In this document: in pieces, positions 1 to 7,306 of the stretch
Layout: every line of letters starts with the position of its first letter
How positions within the stretch are numbered: position 1 is the stretch's first letter
DNA from: Chryseobacterium taiwanense
GTDB taxonomy: Bacteria > Bacteroidota > Bacteroidia > Flavobacteriales > Weeksellaceae
Length of the DNA: 35,035 nucleotides
Direction: 5' to 3'
Assembly (NCBI RefSeq): GCF_000813825.1
Contig: NZ_JWTA01000013.1
Coordinates: 1-35,035, forward strand
Made by a program: the position numbers and the translations under genes
The notes under the pieces: generated by a model
Told to the model about the DNA's origin: nothing
Databases searched by the model: none
Seen by the model: only the letters and a program-made list of their open reading frames with translations

Positions 1-1017
1 AAAAATAGTTGCAAGTTCAGTAATCTGGAGCCTGTAGAACTTAAGACATATTATTTGGATGGTTTTCAGTACTCTCAAAATATTAATTTTGGTTCAGTAT
101 CTCCACTTTTGCTACGTTTTATTCCAACCTCTGAAGGGTATTATGATTTTGTGAAAAATAAGTATATTTACAACTATACGGATCATTTGGGAAATGTGAG
201 ATTGAGTTATCTGCAAGGTGTATCTGCATTGGAAGTTCAGGAAGAGAATAACTATTATCCATTTGGTTTATTACATAATAATGGAGTAGCTGCACAGAAT
301 GCATATCAATACAAGTACAATGGAAAAGAACTCCAAGAGACTGGAATGTATGATTATGGTGCAAGATTTTATATGCCTGATATTGGTAGATGGGGTGTCG
401 TAGATAATAAGGCTGAAAAATATTTTCCTTATTCAGGATATAACTATGCAATCAATAACCCAATAAAGTTTTTAGATCCTGATGGGAATGATATTATTAT
501 CTGGTATAAAGCTTCTAACGGAAAAATGCAGTCATATGATTATAAGTATGGAGCTACATACGATGGAAATAATAAATACATTATTGCTTTTCATAAAGCT
601 GCAGATTATTTAATAAAAAATGGAGCAGGAGAAAATTTGAAAGCTTTAGATTCGAGAAAAGAGAAAGTAAAAGTTACCAATATGGGGTATACTGATAATG
701 TTGGAGCTCAGTTTGATAACATAGATACAATTATATGGAATCCAATAAAAGGAATAGAATCTAAGAATACTGGAAAGAGACTTTCACCTGTTGCTGTTTT
801 GGATCATGAGATGGATCATGCAGAAGATTATTTCAAAGATCCCGAAAAACATATGCTTAATGTACTAAAACCTACAGGAGATGGTTATCATAATGCTGAA
901 GAGATGAGAGTTATTCAAGGTAGTGAGCAAAGAACTGCAAAGAAGCTTAAACTTACTAAAGGTAACGAGGTAACAAGAAATGATCATGAAGGAGATATAA
1001 TAACAACAGTAGTGTAA
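1..1017 (+). CDS. Rhs repeat protein, C-terminal part (5' end outside window), with HExxH toxin tip
   Basis: The frame is open from base 1, so the gene enters from the left and only its last 338 codons are visible. The Rhs core end is clear: YTDHLGNVRLSY, then [19 protein letters not shown], then GRWGVVD and NNPIKFLDPDGND. After the DPDG boundary (about residue 161 of the visible part) comes a variable tip of about 175 residues. It contains LDHEMDHAEDY, an HExxH zinc-peptidase motif (His269, Glu270, His273 of the visible part, bases 805-819), followed by EEMRVIQGSEQR, which could supply a third ligand as in M91/NleD-like effector peptidases found in Rhs tips. The family is inferred from motif spacing only. 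Rhs proteins are secreted polymorphic toxins whose tip acts in a competitor cell. The frame ends at 1015-1017 with TTVV, but a typical flavobacterial Rhs tail continues in another reading frame (see 984-1079), so this copy is probably frameshifted. Confidence 0.85.
   Translation, partial: KNSCKFSNLEPVELKTYYLDGFQYSQNINFGSVSPLLLRFIPTSEGYYDFVKNKYIYNYTDHLGNVRLSYLQGVSALEVQEENNYYPFGLLHNNGVAAQNAYQYKYNGKELQETGMYDYGARFYMPDIGRWGVVDNKAEKYFPYSGYNYAINNPIKFLDPDGNDIIIWYKASNGKMQSYDYKYGATYDGNNKYIIAFHKAADYLIKNGAGENLKALDSRKEKVKVTNMGYTDNVGAQFDNIDTIIWNPIKGIESKNTGKRLSPVAVLDHEMDHAEDYFKDPEKHMLNVLKPTGDGYHNAEEMRVIQGSEQRTAKKLKLTKGNEVTRNDHEGDIITTVV
304..405 (+). repeat. Rhs core segment, copy 1 (inside the Rhs gene)
   Basis: This stretch, from YQYKYNGKEL to GRWGVVD, recurs at 1497-1603 with only scattered third-position-like changes apart from a 5-base insertion in the second copy. 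It is the conserved part of the Rhs core immediately before the variable tip. A direct repeat of this kind can allow recombination that swaps the tip. Confidence 0.85.
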
Positions 1018-1079
1018 CATCAACCAGAAAACCTAATGAAATACAAGAAGTAGTATTAACTCCAAAAAAGAAAAAGTAA
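984..1079 (+). other. Out-of-frame Rhs C-terminal tail
   Basis: Frame 3 is open from 984 to a TAA at 1077-1079. It encodes a tail ending EIQEVVLTPKKKK, which looks like the Lys-rich tails of Chryseobacterium Rhs-type proteins. The upstream toxin frame (frame 1) stops at 1017. A one-base gain or two-base loss somewhere in 984-1002 (sequence gatataataacaacag) would join the two frames. The tail stop overlaps the start of the next gene in the sequence TAATG, the arrangement expected for a translationally coupled toxin and immunity pair, which supports 1079 as the original end. Whether this is a true mutation, a sequencing error or programmed slippage cannot be told here. Confidence 0.6.
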
Positions 1080-1462
1080 TGAAAATATATAAATTCTTGA
1101 TAGTATTAGTTTTTTTATTTTTTTACAACTGTCAAAAAAATATTTCAGAGATAAATTTTATAAATTTATATACTACGACAATAACTTCAGTTAAATGTGA
1201 AAATTTAAAAAAGGCTCCAAGTGTCAAAAATGTGATTTTATCAGATGAAGAAAATGATAAATTATTAAACAATTTTTCAAAATTAAAACCTGCGCCAAAT
1301 GGTTTAAACATTGATGCTAGAGTATATGGTTCAATTTATGATGGTTCTAAAAAATTAGATTTTTGTTCTGGTATTGGAGTTATTGAAATAAATAATAAAA
1401 AATACTTAGTTGATAAATACTTACGAGATAATCTAATCACGCTAACACAAGGAAAAAGATAA
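1079..1462 (+). CDS. Small putative lipoprotein, candidate immunity protein for the Rhs tip
   Basis: The gene encodes 127 residues. The N-terminus is a hydrophobic export segment ending FFYNC, so Cys18 could be a lipidated cysteine, although the lipobox is weak. I recognise no domain in the rest; it has Lys-rich stretches and two further Cys (about residues 40 and 97). The ATG at 1079 overlaps the TAA of the out-of-frame Rhs tail (TAATG), and a terminator follows 6 bases after the stop. Position directly after a polymorphic toxin, small size and very high A+T are typical of immunity genes. A periplasm-facing immunity lipoprotein would fit a toxin acting in the periplasm or delivered there. 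Function is inferred from context only. Confidence 0.65.
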   Translation: MKIYKFLIVLVFLFFYNCQKNISEINFINLYTTTITSVKCENLKKAPSVKNVILSDEENDKLLNNFSKLKPAPNGLNIDARVYGSIYDGSKKLDFCSGIGVIEINNKKYLVDKYLRDNLITLTQGKR

Positions 1463-1468
1463 ATTAAT

Positions 1469-1497
1469 AAAACCTTCATATTTCTATGAGGGTTTTT
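1469..1497 (+). terminator. Rho-independent terminator after the first immunity gene
   Basis: An 11-bp stem (1469-1479 with 1486-1496, one G-U pair) and a 6-base loop are followed by a T run. The Rhs core repeat of the orphan module begins within a base or two of its 3' end. Confidence 0.7.
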
Positions 1498-1603
1498 ATC
1501 AATACAAGTACAATGGAAAAGAACTTCAAGAGACTGGGATGTATGATTACGGCGCACCGCACGTTTCTATATGCCAGATTTAGGTAGATGGGGTGTAGTA
1601 GAT
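1497..1603 (+). repeat. Rhs core segment, copy 2, with a 5-bp tandem duplication
   Basis: This is a direct repeat of 304-405. It starts at YQYKYNGKEL in frame 3 without any upstream start codon and switches to frame 2 at the pentamer CGCAC, present twice in tandem (1553-1557 and 1558-1562). Removing one pentamer restores the expected [15 protein letters not shown]. The repeat therefore belongs to an orphan Rhs C-terminal module that is now frameshifted. Confidence 0.85.
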
Positions 1604-2362
1604 CCATTGGCAGAACAAACAAAAGATCCATATGGATATGTTTGGAATAATCCAATTAAATTTATTGACCCAGATGGAAGAAGTGGAAAAAGTATAGATG
1701 TTAGAAGTAATGGAGATGGAACCTATAAAGTTGTAGGAAGAAATCTAAATGACGGGGATAAGGGAATATATGTAGTAGATGAAAAAGGAAAAAGAACTGG
1801 AGAGAAAATTGGAGAATCTTTAACTATGTATTCCTTTTACAATGAAGACAAACAAGATGGAAAAGGACAAACAGGATGGAAAGGAACAATTGATACAAAT
1901 TCTAATGAATCTGGTAGATTAATTCAAGGATTTATGGCAAAGGCAGATGATATCACTTTAGGTGATTATATGCCAAATGCTACCGATTGTAAAGACTATG
2001 ACTTTAAAAGAAATGGAGACCCGAATAATAATGACCGAGAAAATCATCACAGAGGTTCTATTTTTGGTAAAAAATCTGATGGAACATTAGTTTTTGCTTC
2101 TGCAAGAGATGCTGGAAATTATAGTGCTGGTTATATTGCTGGATTAAAAGGACTTTCTTGGGAAGATGCTAGGTTTGGATTTGATGGATTAGAAATTAGC
2201 AAGTCCCTACTTAAAGGAAATATAGTTACAGGAGAAGGACGGCAAAGTACTCAGGCTCAGAAATTAGGCTATAATTTAGGTTGGGGTAAATATGCAAAAG
2301 AAAATCCATTTAAGGCTCAAATGAAAACAGCAATACAAAACGGATCTCGTTATGGTAAATAA
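1571..2362 (+). CDS. Orphan Rhs C-terminal toxin module
   Basis: The open frame (263 residues from the first in-frame ATG) begins inside the Rhs core ([16 protein letters not shown], then [11 protein letters not shown]) and continues into a tip unrelated to the first one. The ATG is probably not a native start: the core extends upstream to 1497 in another frame, split by a 5-base duplication. The tip has a Lys/Gly-rich stretch, then [14 protein letters not shown], then [19 protein letters not shown] and a terminal [13 protein letters not shown]. The D-x-GN-x3-G-x3-G pattern recalls polymorphic toxin type 44 domains, predicted RNases, but I hold that assignment loosely. It overlaps the next gene by 11 bases. 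Such displaced tips next to a full Rhs gene are known as orphan CT modules, silent until recombined onto the full-length gene. Confidence 0.75.
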   Translation: MPDLGRWGVVDPLAEQTKDPYGYVWNNPIKFIDPDGRSGKSIDVRSNGDGTYKVVGRNLNDGDKGIYVVDEKGKRTGEKIGESLTMYSFYNEDKQDGKGQTGWKGTIDTNSNESGRLIQGFMAKADDITLGDYMPNATDCKDYDFKRNGDPNNNDRENHHRGSIFGKKSDGTLVFASARDAGNYSAGYIAGLKGLSWEDARFGFDGLEISKSLLKGNIVTGEGRQSTQAQKLGYNLGWGKYAKENPFKAQMKTAIQNGSRYGK

Positions 2363-2846
2363 ATTAATTCTAAACAAAAAATATATTTTACTATTTATAG
2401 TTATTTTGTTTGGTTATTATCAGTTTGATTATAAGAGGTATTTTATTGAAAGCTCTGATGGCAAAAAGGTTTTTACAGTGTGGCAAAGAAAAACAAATAA
2501 TTGCTATATTATTCTTGGAAAGTATTATTCTCCTTTTAAACCATCAAAAAATTATATTCAAACAAAGAATTATAGAAACTATATAGATATTATTTTCAAT
2601 CCTTCGAATAGAAATTATGCTGATCTGTCAATTTATAATGATTTTGAAAAACATAATTTGAAATTAAATATTAGTATTTTTTCTAATAATGATTCTATGA
2701 TGTATAAGTATGGTATACTAAAGAAGTATGATCCACCAAGAGGAATAAGAGTTGTTGCTGAGGATAAAGAAATACTAAAGAAAAAATATGATTACGTTTC
2801 TATAGATTTAAATCGTATTTATGGGATAAAAATAACAAGACCTTAA
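2352..2846 (+). CDS. Small membrane-anchored protein, candidate immunity protein of the orphan module
   Basis: The product has 164 residues, with one N-terminal hydrophobic segment (about residues 8-25, [15 protein letters not shown]) suggesting a membrane anchor or uncleaved signal. The rest is Lys/Asn/Tyr-rich and soluble; no family recognised. The ATG lies inside the last codons of the toxin module (11-base overlap), which points to coupled translation and to an immunity role for the adjacent tip. The gene is very AT-rich, like its neighbours in the Rhs cluster and unlike the housekeeping genes that follow. Confidence 0.65.
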   Translation: MVNKLILNKKYILLFIVILFGYYQFDYKRYFIESSDGKKVFTVWQRKTNNCYIILGKYYSPFKPSKNYIQTKNYRNYIDIIFNPSNRNYADLSIYNDFEKHNLKLNISIFSNNDSMMYKYGILKKYDPPRGIRVVAEDKEILKKKYDYVSIDLNRIYGIKITRP

Positions 2847-2867
2847 AAATAACCCAAAAACCGCTAG

Positions 2868-2894
2868 CTCCCACACGATTTTATTGTGTGGGAG
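2868..2894. repeat. Perfect 9-bp inverted repeat after the orphan module
   Basis: CTCCCACAC (2868-2876) and GTGTGGGAG (2886-2894) flank a 9-base loop. No T tract follows on the plus strand, so on its own this is more likely an mRNA-stabilising or dispersed structure than a terminator. Confidence 0.7.
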
Positions 2895-2900
2895 ATAATA

Positions 2901-2929
2901 AAAAAACTCGCGACATGCGAGATTTTTTT
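2901..2929 (+). terminator. Terminator after the second immunity gene
   Basis: The stem CTCGC/GCGAG (2907-2911 with 2917-2921) has a 5-base loop, an A run upstream and a seven-T run downstream. The flanking A and T runs make it likely to work in both directions. Confidence 0.75.
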
Positions 2930-3011
2930 AGGTGATATTTCAGAGTTAGTGATAGAATCTTTATGGAAATTAAATCATTGATTTTTAATATCTATTAAAG
3001 AGGTAATCTTA

Positions 3012-3050
3012 AAACAAGGGTGGGGTATATACCTACTCTTGTTTATTTTT
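3012..3050 (+). terminator. Strong terminator-like hairpin without an obvious gene
   Basis: A 13-bp stem with two G-U pairs (3012-3024 with 3032-3044), loop GTATATA, is followed by ATTTTTG. No intact gene ends just upstream, so it may mark the end of a deleted gene or of a small RNA. Confidence 0.6.
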
Positions 3051-3181
3051 GAAACAAAACGGGCAATAGTTGGTTCGATATTTCCTGAAAATTAGAATTT
3101 GACGGAAAACATTATCGAACTACTCGAATTAACTCCATAGCACATCATATCTTTCAGATTAATAATGAGTTAGTAGATAAC

Positions 3182-3220
3182 AAAAAAAAGGAGAAATAAT
3201 CAAAATGATTATTTCTCCTT
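3182..3220 (-). terminator. Terminator of the tRNA-Gln gene
   Basis: A perfect 15-bp stem (3188-3202 with 3206-3220) has a 3-base loop. On the minus strand it is followed by eight T, directly downstream of the tRNA. Confidence 0.85.
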
Positions 3221-3225
3221 GAATG

Positions 3226-3296
3226 TAGACCCACAGGGATTCGAACCCCAGATGACTGAACCAAAATCAGTAGTGTTACCGCTACACCATGGGTCT
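3226..3296 (-). tRNA. tRNA-Gln (anticodon UUG)
   Basis: Read on the minus strand, the 7-bp acceptor stem AGACCCA/TGGGTCT closes a cloverleaf. The T arm contains GGTTCGAATCC and the anticodon stem ACTGA/TCAGT holds loop TTTTGGT, giving anticodon TTG. The discriminator is A at 3226 and CCA is not encoded. The length is 71 nt. It inserts Gln at CAA and probably CAG codons. Its position between an Rhs accessory region and der fits the common pattern of islands ending near tRNA genes, but no attachment-site repeat was seen. Confidence 0.95.
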
Positions 3297-3517
3297 GTAT
3301 TTCTATTCCGCGAAATTATAGAAATTATTTCAAAAATAAAAATGATAAATGAAGATTAATGACCAGAAAGCAGATGGATAGGCTTTTAATTATTGATAGT
3401 CAAAGAATTATTTTTTAACATTTTTTTTGAAAAGTAAAAGAAATTAATAAAGTAGGACATTTCATATTACTAGGCTTCATCAATGACGTTTGTCACAAAG
3501 ATTAAATAATAAAAACC

Positions 3518-3525
3518 TATCTTTG
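3518..3525 (+). promoter_or_regulatory. Flavobacterial -7 promoter element upstream of der
   Basis: TATCTTTG fits the Bacteroidota consensus TAnnTTTG. The -33 element is unclear. The predicted transcript would have a leader of about 60 bases that folds into a hairpin at 3536-3561 (CTCCAA/TTGGAG with outer TGGG/CCCA). Confidence 0.6.
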
Positions 3526-3588
3526 CAAAAAAAATTGGGCTCCAAAAGTTGGAGAAACCCATTAATAATTAAATTATTAAACATTTTT

Positions 3589-4899
3589 ATGTCGAATATT
3601 GTTGCAATCGTTGGGCGTCCCAACGTAGGAAAATCCACGTTATTTAATCGTTTATTAGAAAGAAGAGAGGCTATTGTAGACTCTACTGCCGGTGTTACCA
3701 GAGACCGTCATTACGGAAAATCTGACTGGAACGGGGTAGACTTTACTGTTATTGATACTGGAGGTTACGATGTAAATAATGATGATGTTTTCCAAGGAGA
3801 GATTTCTAAGCAGGTTCAATTGGCGATTGATGAAGCTACATCTATCATTTTTATGTTAAATGTGGAAGAAGGTCTTACGGATACGGATTTCGAAATCCAC
3901 GAAATGTTAAGAAGATCAAACAAACCAACTTACATTGTTATCAATAAAGTAGATTCTGCAAAAGAAGAAATTGATGCTACAGAATTTTACCAGTTAGGAA
4001 TTGATAAATATTATACTATTTCTTCTGCAACAGGTTCTGGAACAGGTGAGATTTTAGATGATATTGTCAGAGATTTCCCGACTACAGATTATAAAGATCC
4101 TTTTGAAGGATTGCCAAAAATTACAATTGCGGGTCGTCCAAACGTAGGGAAATCTACCATGACGAATGCTTTACTTGATGTTGAGAGAAATATCGTTACA
4201 GATGTTGCAGGGACAACAAGAGATAGTATCCAGACACTTTATAATAAATTCGGACACGAATTTGTACTGGTAGATACTGCAGGAATGAGAAGAAAGTCTA
4301 AAGTAAATGAAGATTTGGAATTCTATTCTGTAATGCGTTCTATCCGTTCTATCGAATATTCTGATGTGGTGATCATCATGGTAGATGCAACACAAGGATG
4401 GGAGTCTCAGGATATGAATATCTTCGGATTGGCTCAGAAAAACAGAAAAGGAATTGTAATCTTGGTGAACAAGTGGGATTTGATCGAAGACAAGCAAACC
4501 AACACAATACGTGATTTCGAAAAATCAATTAAAGATAAAATCGGGCAATTCCAAGATATTCCAATTCTATTCGTTTCAGCGTTGACAAAACAGAGGATTC
4601 TAAAAGCTGTTGACATGGCAATGCAGGTTTACGAAGACCGTAAGAAGAAGATCAAGACTTCAAAATTAAATGAAGTGATGCTTCCGATTTTCGAAGCAAC
4701 GCCACCACCGGCAAACAAAGGAAAATACATCAAGATCAAATATTGTGTACAGCTTCCGACGCCGTCACCACAATTTGTATTCTTCTGTAACTTGCCACAG
4801 TACGTAAAAGAACCATACAAGAGATTTACTGAAAATCAGTTGAGAAAAGAATTCGGATTTACCGGAGTTCCAATTGAAGTATATTTCAGACAGAAATAA
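3589..4899 (+). CDS. der: GTPase Der (EngA), ribosome biogenesis
   Basis: Der is an essential tandem GTPase that assists 50S ribosomal subunit assembly. The ATG at 3589 gives MSNIVAIVGRPNVGKS and 436 residues, the usual length. The open frame extends further 5' to a TTG at 3490, but that part lies over and upstream of the promoter, so it is not coding. Two G domains are visible: the first P-loop GRPNVGKS at residues 9-16 with DTGGYD and NKVD, the second GRPNVGKST near residue 183 with DTAGMRRKS and NKWD. The C-terminus is the KH-like domain typical of Der (KIKYCVQLPTPSPQFVFFCN). The gene ends in a strong terminator, so it is probably monocistronic. Confidence 0.97.
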   Translation: MSNIVAIVGRPNVGKSTLFNRLLERREAIVDSTAGVTRDRHYGKSDWNGVDFTVIDTGGYDVNNDDVFQGEISKQVQLAIDEATSIIFMLNVEEGLTDTDFEIHEMLRRSNKPTYIVINKVDSAKEEIDATEFYQLGIDKYYTISSATGSGTGEILDDIVRDFPTTDYKDPFEGLPKITIAGRPNVGKSTMTNALLDVERNIVTDVAGTTRDSIQTLYNKFGHEFVLVDTAGMRRKSKVNEDLEFYSVMRSIRSIEYSDVVIIMVDATQGWESQDMNIFGLAQKNRKGIVILVNKWDLIEDKQTNTIRDFEKSIKDKIGQFQDIPILFVSALTKQRILKAVDMAMQVYEDRKKKIKTSKLNEVMLPIFEATPPPANKGKYIKIKYCVQLPTPSPQFVFFCNLPQYVKEPYKRFTENQLRKEFGFTGVPIEVYFRQK

Positions 4900-4904
4900 A
4901 TAAT

Positions 4905-4937
4905 AAAACCCTTTTAGATTTTCTAAGAGGGTTTTTA
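4905..4937 (+). terminator. Terminator after der
   Basis: The stem of about 14 bp starting AAAACCC and ending GGGTTTT has one G-U pair and a short loop, followed by T residues. It lies 5 bases after the der stop. Confidence 0.85.
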
Positions 4938-4981
4938 TTCTTAATTAAATTTTATAATTTAGATAAAAGCTTATCAAAATA

Positions 4982-5635
4982 ATGAACACTATCATTTTAT
5001 CAGAACAGTTTTCTTTAATTAATTCTTGGATCAACGAATTGAGGAATGTTGAAATTCAGCAAGACCGAATGAGATTCCGTAGAAATATGGAGAGAATTGG
5101 GGAAATTGCAGCTTTTGAAATCAGCAAAGGGTTAGAGCAAAAAGAAATTGAAATCCAGACTCCTTTAGATAAAATTAAAGTTAAAGAAATTGCAGTTCAG
5201 CCGGTTATTACAACCATTCTAAGAGCGGGAGTTCCTTTGTTTCAGGGGATTTTGAATTATTTTGACAGAGCAGATTGCGGTTTTGTAGCAGCATATAGAA
5301 AACATGACGCAAATGATTATTTTTCGATAAAACAGGATTATTTAACGTGCCCCAACATTGAAGGAAGACCGTTAATCGTTGGGGATCCCATGTTGGCAAC
5401 CGGAGCTTCTTTAATTGAAGCAATCAAAGATTTGCTAACCAATGGAAATCCAAGTCAGCTTCATATTGTTGCTGCCATTGCTTCAAGACAGGGGGTTGAA
5501 ACCATAGAGGAAGCATATCCCAATGCAAAAATATGGGTGGGAGCAATTGATGAACAATTGACATCAAAAGGCTACATCACACCAGGATTGGGAGATGCGG
5601 GAGATTTGAGCTACGGAGAAAAACTTCAGAGATAA
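4982..5635 (+). CDS. upp: Uracil phosphoribosyltransferase
   Basis: The enzyme converts uracil and PRPP to UMP in pyrimidine salvage, in the cytoplasm. The product has 217 residues, close to other bacterial Upp proteins. The PRPP-binding loop is VGDPMLATGAS at residues 133-143, with the preceding TTILRAGVPLFQG segment and C-terminal DEQLTSKGYITPGLGDAGDL, which forms the uracil site in the family. Here VGDPMLATG matches the normal VDPMLATG loop. It begins 45 bases beyond the der terminator and should have its own promoter in that short gap, although no clean TAnnTTTG is visible. Confidence 0.95.
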   Translation: MNTIILSEQFSLINSWINELRNVEIQQDRMRFRRNMERIGEIAAFEISKGLEQKEIEIQTPLDKIKVKEIAVQPVITTILRAGVPLFQGILNYFDRADCGFVAAYRKHDANDYFSIKQDYLTCPNIEGRPLIVGDPMLATGASLIEAIKDLLTNGNPSQLHIVAAIASRQGVETIEEAYPNAKIWVGAIDEQLTSKGYITPGLGDAGDLSYGEKLQR

Positions 5636-5675
5636 TTTTATTAAAGATTTAATACTCTGTGTTCATATTTAAGTG

Positions 5676-5692
5676 AAACGCCTTTGCGTTTT
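5676..5692. terminator. Weak hairpin between convergent upp and hydrolase genes
   Basis: AAACGC (5676-5681), loop CTTT and GCGTTT (5686-5691) form a small stem with only a few T afterwards. It may end upp transcripts weakly. Confidence 0.4.
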
Positions 5693-5701
5693 AAAAAAAA
5701 A

Positions 5702-6394
5702 CTAAGACAGATTCCAAAAATCTTTAATCAGATTCAATAATAAATTTGGTCGTACTCTATCCATAGGATGCTTTGTATCTGGAAGTACGGCCAATTTTGC
5801 ATTTGGAAGACTTCTGTATACTTTCATGCTTTCTTCAAATGTTACCATATTGTCTTGATCTCCAACCATAATTTGGACAGGGATATTGATGTTAGATAAA
5901 TTGTTTTTCAAAGGCGGATTTTTACCTAAAGAAACCATCATATCTGCAATAGCAGGAAGTAATTGCTTCCATTTCGCACCATGCTGTTTCTCTAGTAATT
6001 CAGCATATTTCGGAACTTTTTCTGCAATCACATCAGGATTAAGCATTTTACTTTCTTTCAGAGCCTGTTCCTCTGTCCAGTCAAACTTTGTTCCCAATGT
6101 CATGATGGAATGTAGAGTTGAAGGATTTTCTAGCGCATAGCAAAGCGCAACATAACCTCCCATACTGTGTCCGAAAATTGAAACATTGTTCAGTTTTTCT
6201 TTCTCAATAAATTCTTTTAATTCCTGAGTGTACTTTTCAGTTGTGATCCCGTTTTCCCAAATTTCAGTATTCCCATGTCCTGAAAATAAAGGAGTGTGAA
6301 TGGTAAAATATTTTGAAAGCTCTTCTTTAAAAGGTTCAAAAACCTCGTTGTGACCTAAAGCTCCGTGTAATAAAATAAGATTGGGCATTATCAT
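5702..6394 (-). CDS. Alpha/beta-fold hydrolase
   Basis: The protein has 230 residues, no signal peptide, and a classic alpha/beta-hydrolase layout: oxyanion-hole segment LLHGALG (8-14), nucleophile elbow GHSMGG with Ser77, candidate acid in VGDQDNMV (Asp179 or Asp181), and catalytic His209 in DTKHPMD. The lid region between about residues 100 and 165 is helical and lacks substrate-specific marks I recognise. The substrate is therefore unknown; small esters or lactones are typical of this subgroup. Two starts are possible (Met1 or Met3). It is convergent with upp; comF lies 200 bases upstream on the same strand. Confidence 0.9.
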   Translation of the reverse strand: MIMPNLILLHGALGHNEVFEPFKEELSKYFTIHTPLFSGHGNTEIWENGITTEKYTQELKEFIEKEKLNNVSIFGHSMGGYVALCYALENPSTLHSIMTLGTKFDWTEEQALKESKMLNPDVIAEKVPKYAELLEKQHGAKWKQLLPAIADMMVSLGKNPPLKNNLSNINIPVQIMVGDQDNMVTFEESMKVYRSLPNAKLAVLPDTKHPMDRVRPNLLLNLIKDFWNLS

Positions 6395-6467
6395 TAGTTT
6401 GCCGGAAAATTATGAAAAAGATTTCAATAAATATAATTGAAACTTTATCATTCAAAAATCTTCAGAT

Positions 6468-6513
6468 CGTCACTTCGAGTAGATTTTGAAAAAATTGTAT
6501 CGAGAAGCTTTTG
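6468..6513. repeat. Dispersed repeat, single arm
   Basis: This stretch is almost identical (about 43 of 46 bases) to 10511-10556. It starts CGTCACTTCGAGTAGATTTT and ends with TATCGAGAAG. The mirror arm present in the second copy is absent or degraded here, so this is a solo half of a palindromic element. A short tandem heptamer TCCCGTA (2.7 copies, 6564-6582) lies nearby. Confidence 0.75.
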
Positions 6514-6594
6514 TTTATCATGTTATTATAAGTTTACACGAACGAAGGAAATGAAACCTCGAATCCCGTATCCCGTATCCCGAAACTCAAAACA

Positions 6595-7248
6595 TCAAAC
6601 ATCAATCGCCATCACCAAAACGCTTATCTTATTATTGCCAGCTTTTAAAACTTCCCAGGCAATAGTCGATAAAGTATTTCCTGTAGTGAAAACATCATCG
6701 ATCAGTAAAATATGTTTCCCTGAAATAGGTTGGGTAATCGAAAAAGTATTTTCTGTTTCCAAACGATGTTGTTTGTCTTTCAAAGCCTGCGCTTTTGAAT
6801 AATGGTTTCTTTTAATTAAATCATGACTGAAAGGAATATTGTAAAACTCAGACAAGGTTTCAGTAAATAAGTGCAATTGATTGTAACCTCTTTCTTTCAG
6901 TTTTTTTGGATGTAAAGGAACGGAAACCAATACATCAGGTTTTTCATTTTTAAAATCTAATCGCTCACTTGTCCAGTCTGCAATAATTTTTCCAACTTTT
7001 TCCCGACTTTTATATTTCAATTCATGGACAATTTTCCTGCTTAAATTTTCTTTTTCGAACTGCATTAAAGCAAAAGCGTTCTCAACAGGAAAAAGTAATT
7101 TACATTTTTCTTTGATGTAATTGTTTTCAAGATAGCTGAAATGAGTAAACTTAATATGTTCAAAACAGAGATTGCAGACAAGTAAATTGCCGTCAATAAT
7201 CTGATTGCAGTGTATGCAACGATTTGGAAATAAAATATCTAAAATCAT
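6595..7248 (-). CDS. ComF family protein (phosphoribosyltransferase-like)
   Basis: The product has 217 residues. The N-terminus carries a four-Cys zinc finger: CIHC (11-14) and CNLC (25-28). The C-terminal half is a PRTase fold with SVPLHPKKLKERGYNQ and the PRPP loop LLIDDVFTTGNTLS. ComF proteins are linked to DNA uptake in naturally competent bacteria, probably acting in the cytoplasm on incoming single-stranded DNA, but many Bacteroidota carry the gene without proven competence. It stands alone between the hydrolase and the regulator gene, which lies on the same strand; the 58-base spacing upstream allows cotranscription with the regulator but does not show it. Confidence 0.9.
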   Translation of the reverse strand: MILDILFPNRCIHCNQIIDGNLLVCNLCFEHIKFTHFSYLENNYIKEKCKLLFPVENAFALMQFEKENLSRKIVHELKYKSREKVGKIIADWTSERLDFKNEKPDVLVSVPLHPKKLKERGYNQLHLFTETLSEFYNIPFSHDLIKRNHYSKAQALKDKQHRLETENTFSITQPISGKHILLIDDVFTTGNTLSTIAWEVLKAGNNKISVLVMAIDV

Positions 7249-7306
7249 TTGTGTGTTTTGAAACGCTAAAATATAAATTTTAGACAGAAAATTAAAAACA
7301 AAAAAT

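Larger units (their letters stand above)
2847..3225. other. Non-coding stretch downstream of the Rhs cluster
   Basis: I see no gene here. The stretch is dense in hairpins: a 9-bp perfect stem at 2868-2894, a terminator at 2901-2929, a 13-bp stem with T tract at 3012-3050, and an imperfect long hairpin at 3073-3120 (GTTCGATA and TATCGAAC arms with inner TTTCC/GGAAA). The tRNA-Gln terminator closes it. It may be the scar of lost toxin or immunity cassettes. Confidence 0.6.

Noticed and set aside
3226..3296. tRNA-Gln as an integration site for the Rhs region
   Set aside because: No direct repeat of the tRNA 3' end and no integrase gene were seen in the window.
3490..3588. N-terminal extension of der from TTG
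   Set aside because: It overlaps the promoter element and leader hairpin, and Der proteins start at the MSNIVAIVGRP point.
6564..6582. Tandem heptamer as a CRISPR-like or VNTR array
   Set aside because: Only 2.7 copies of 7 bases with no spacers; a trivial slippage repeat.
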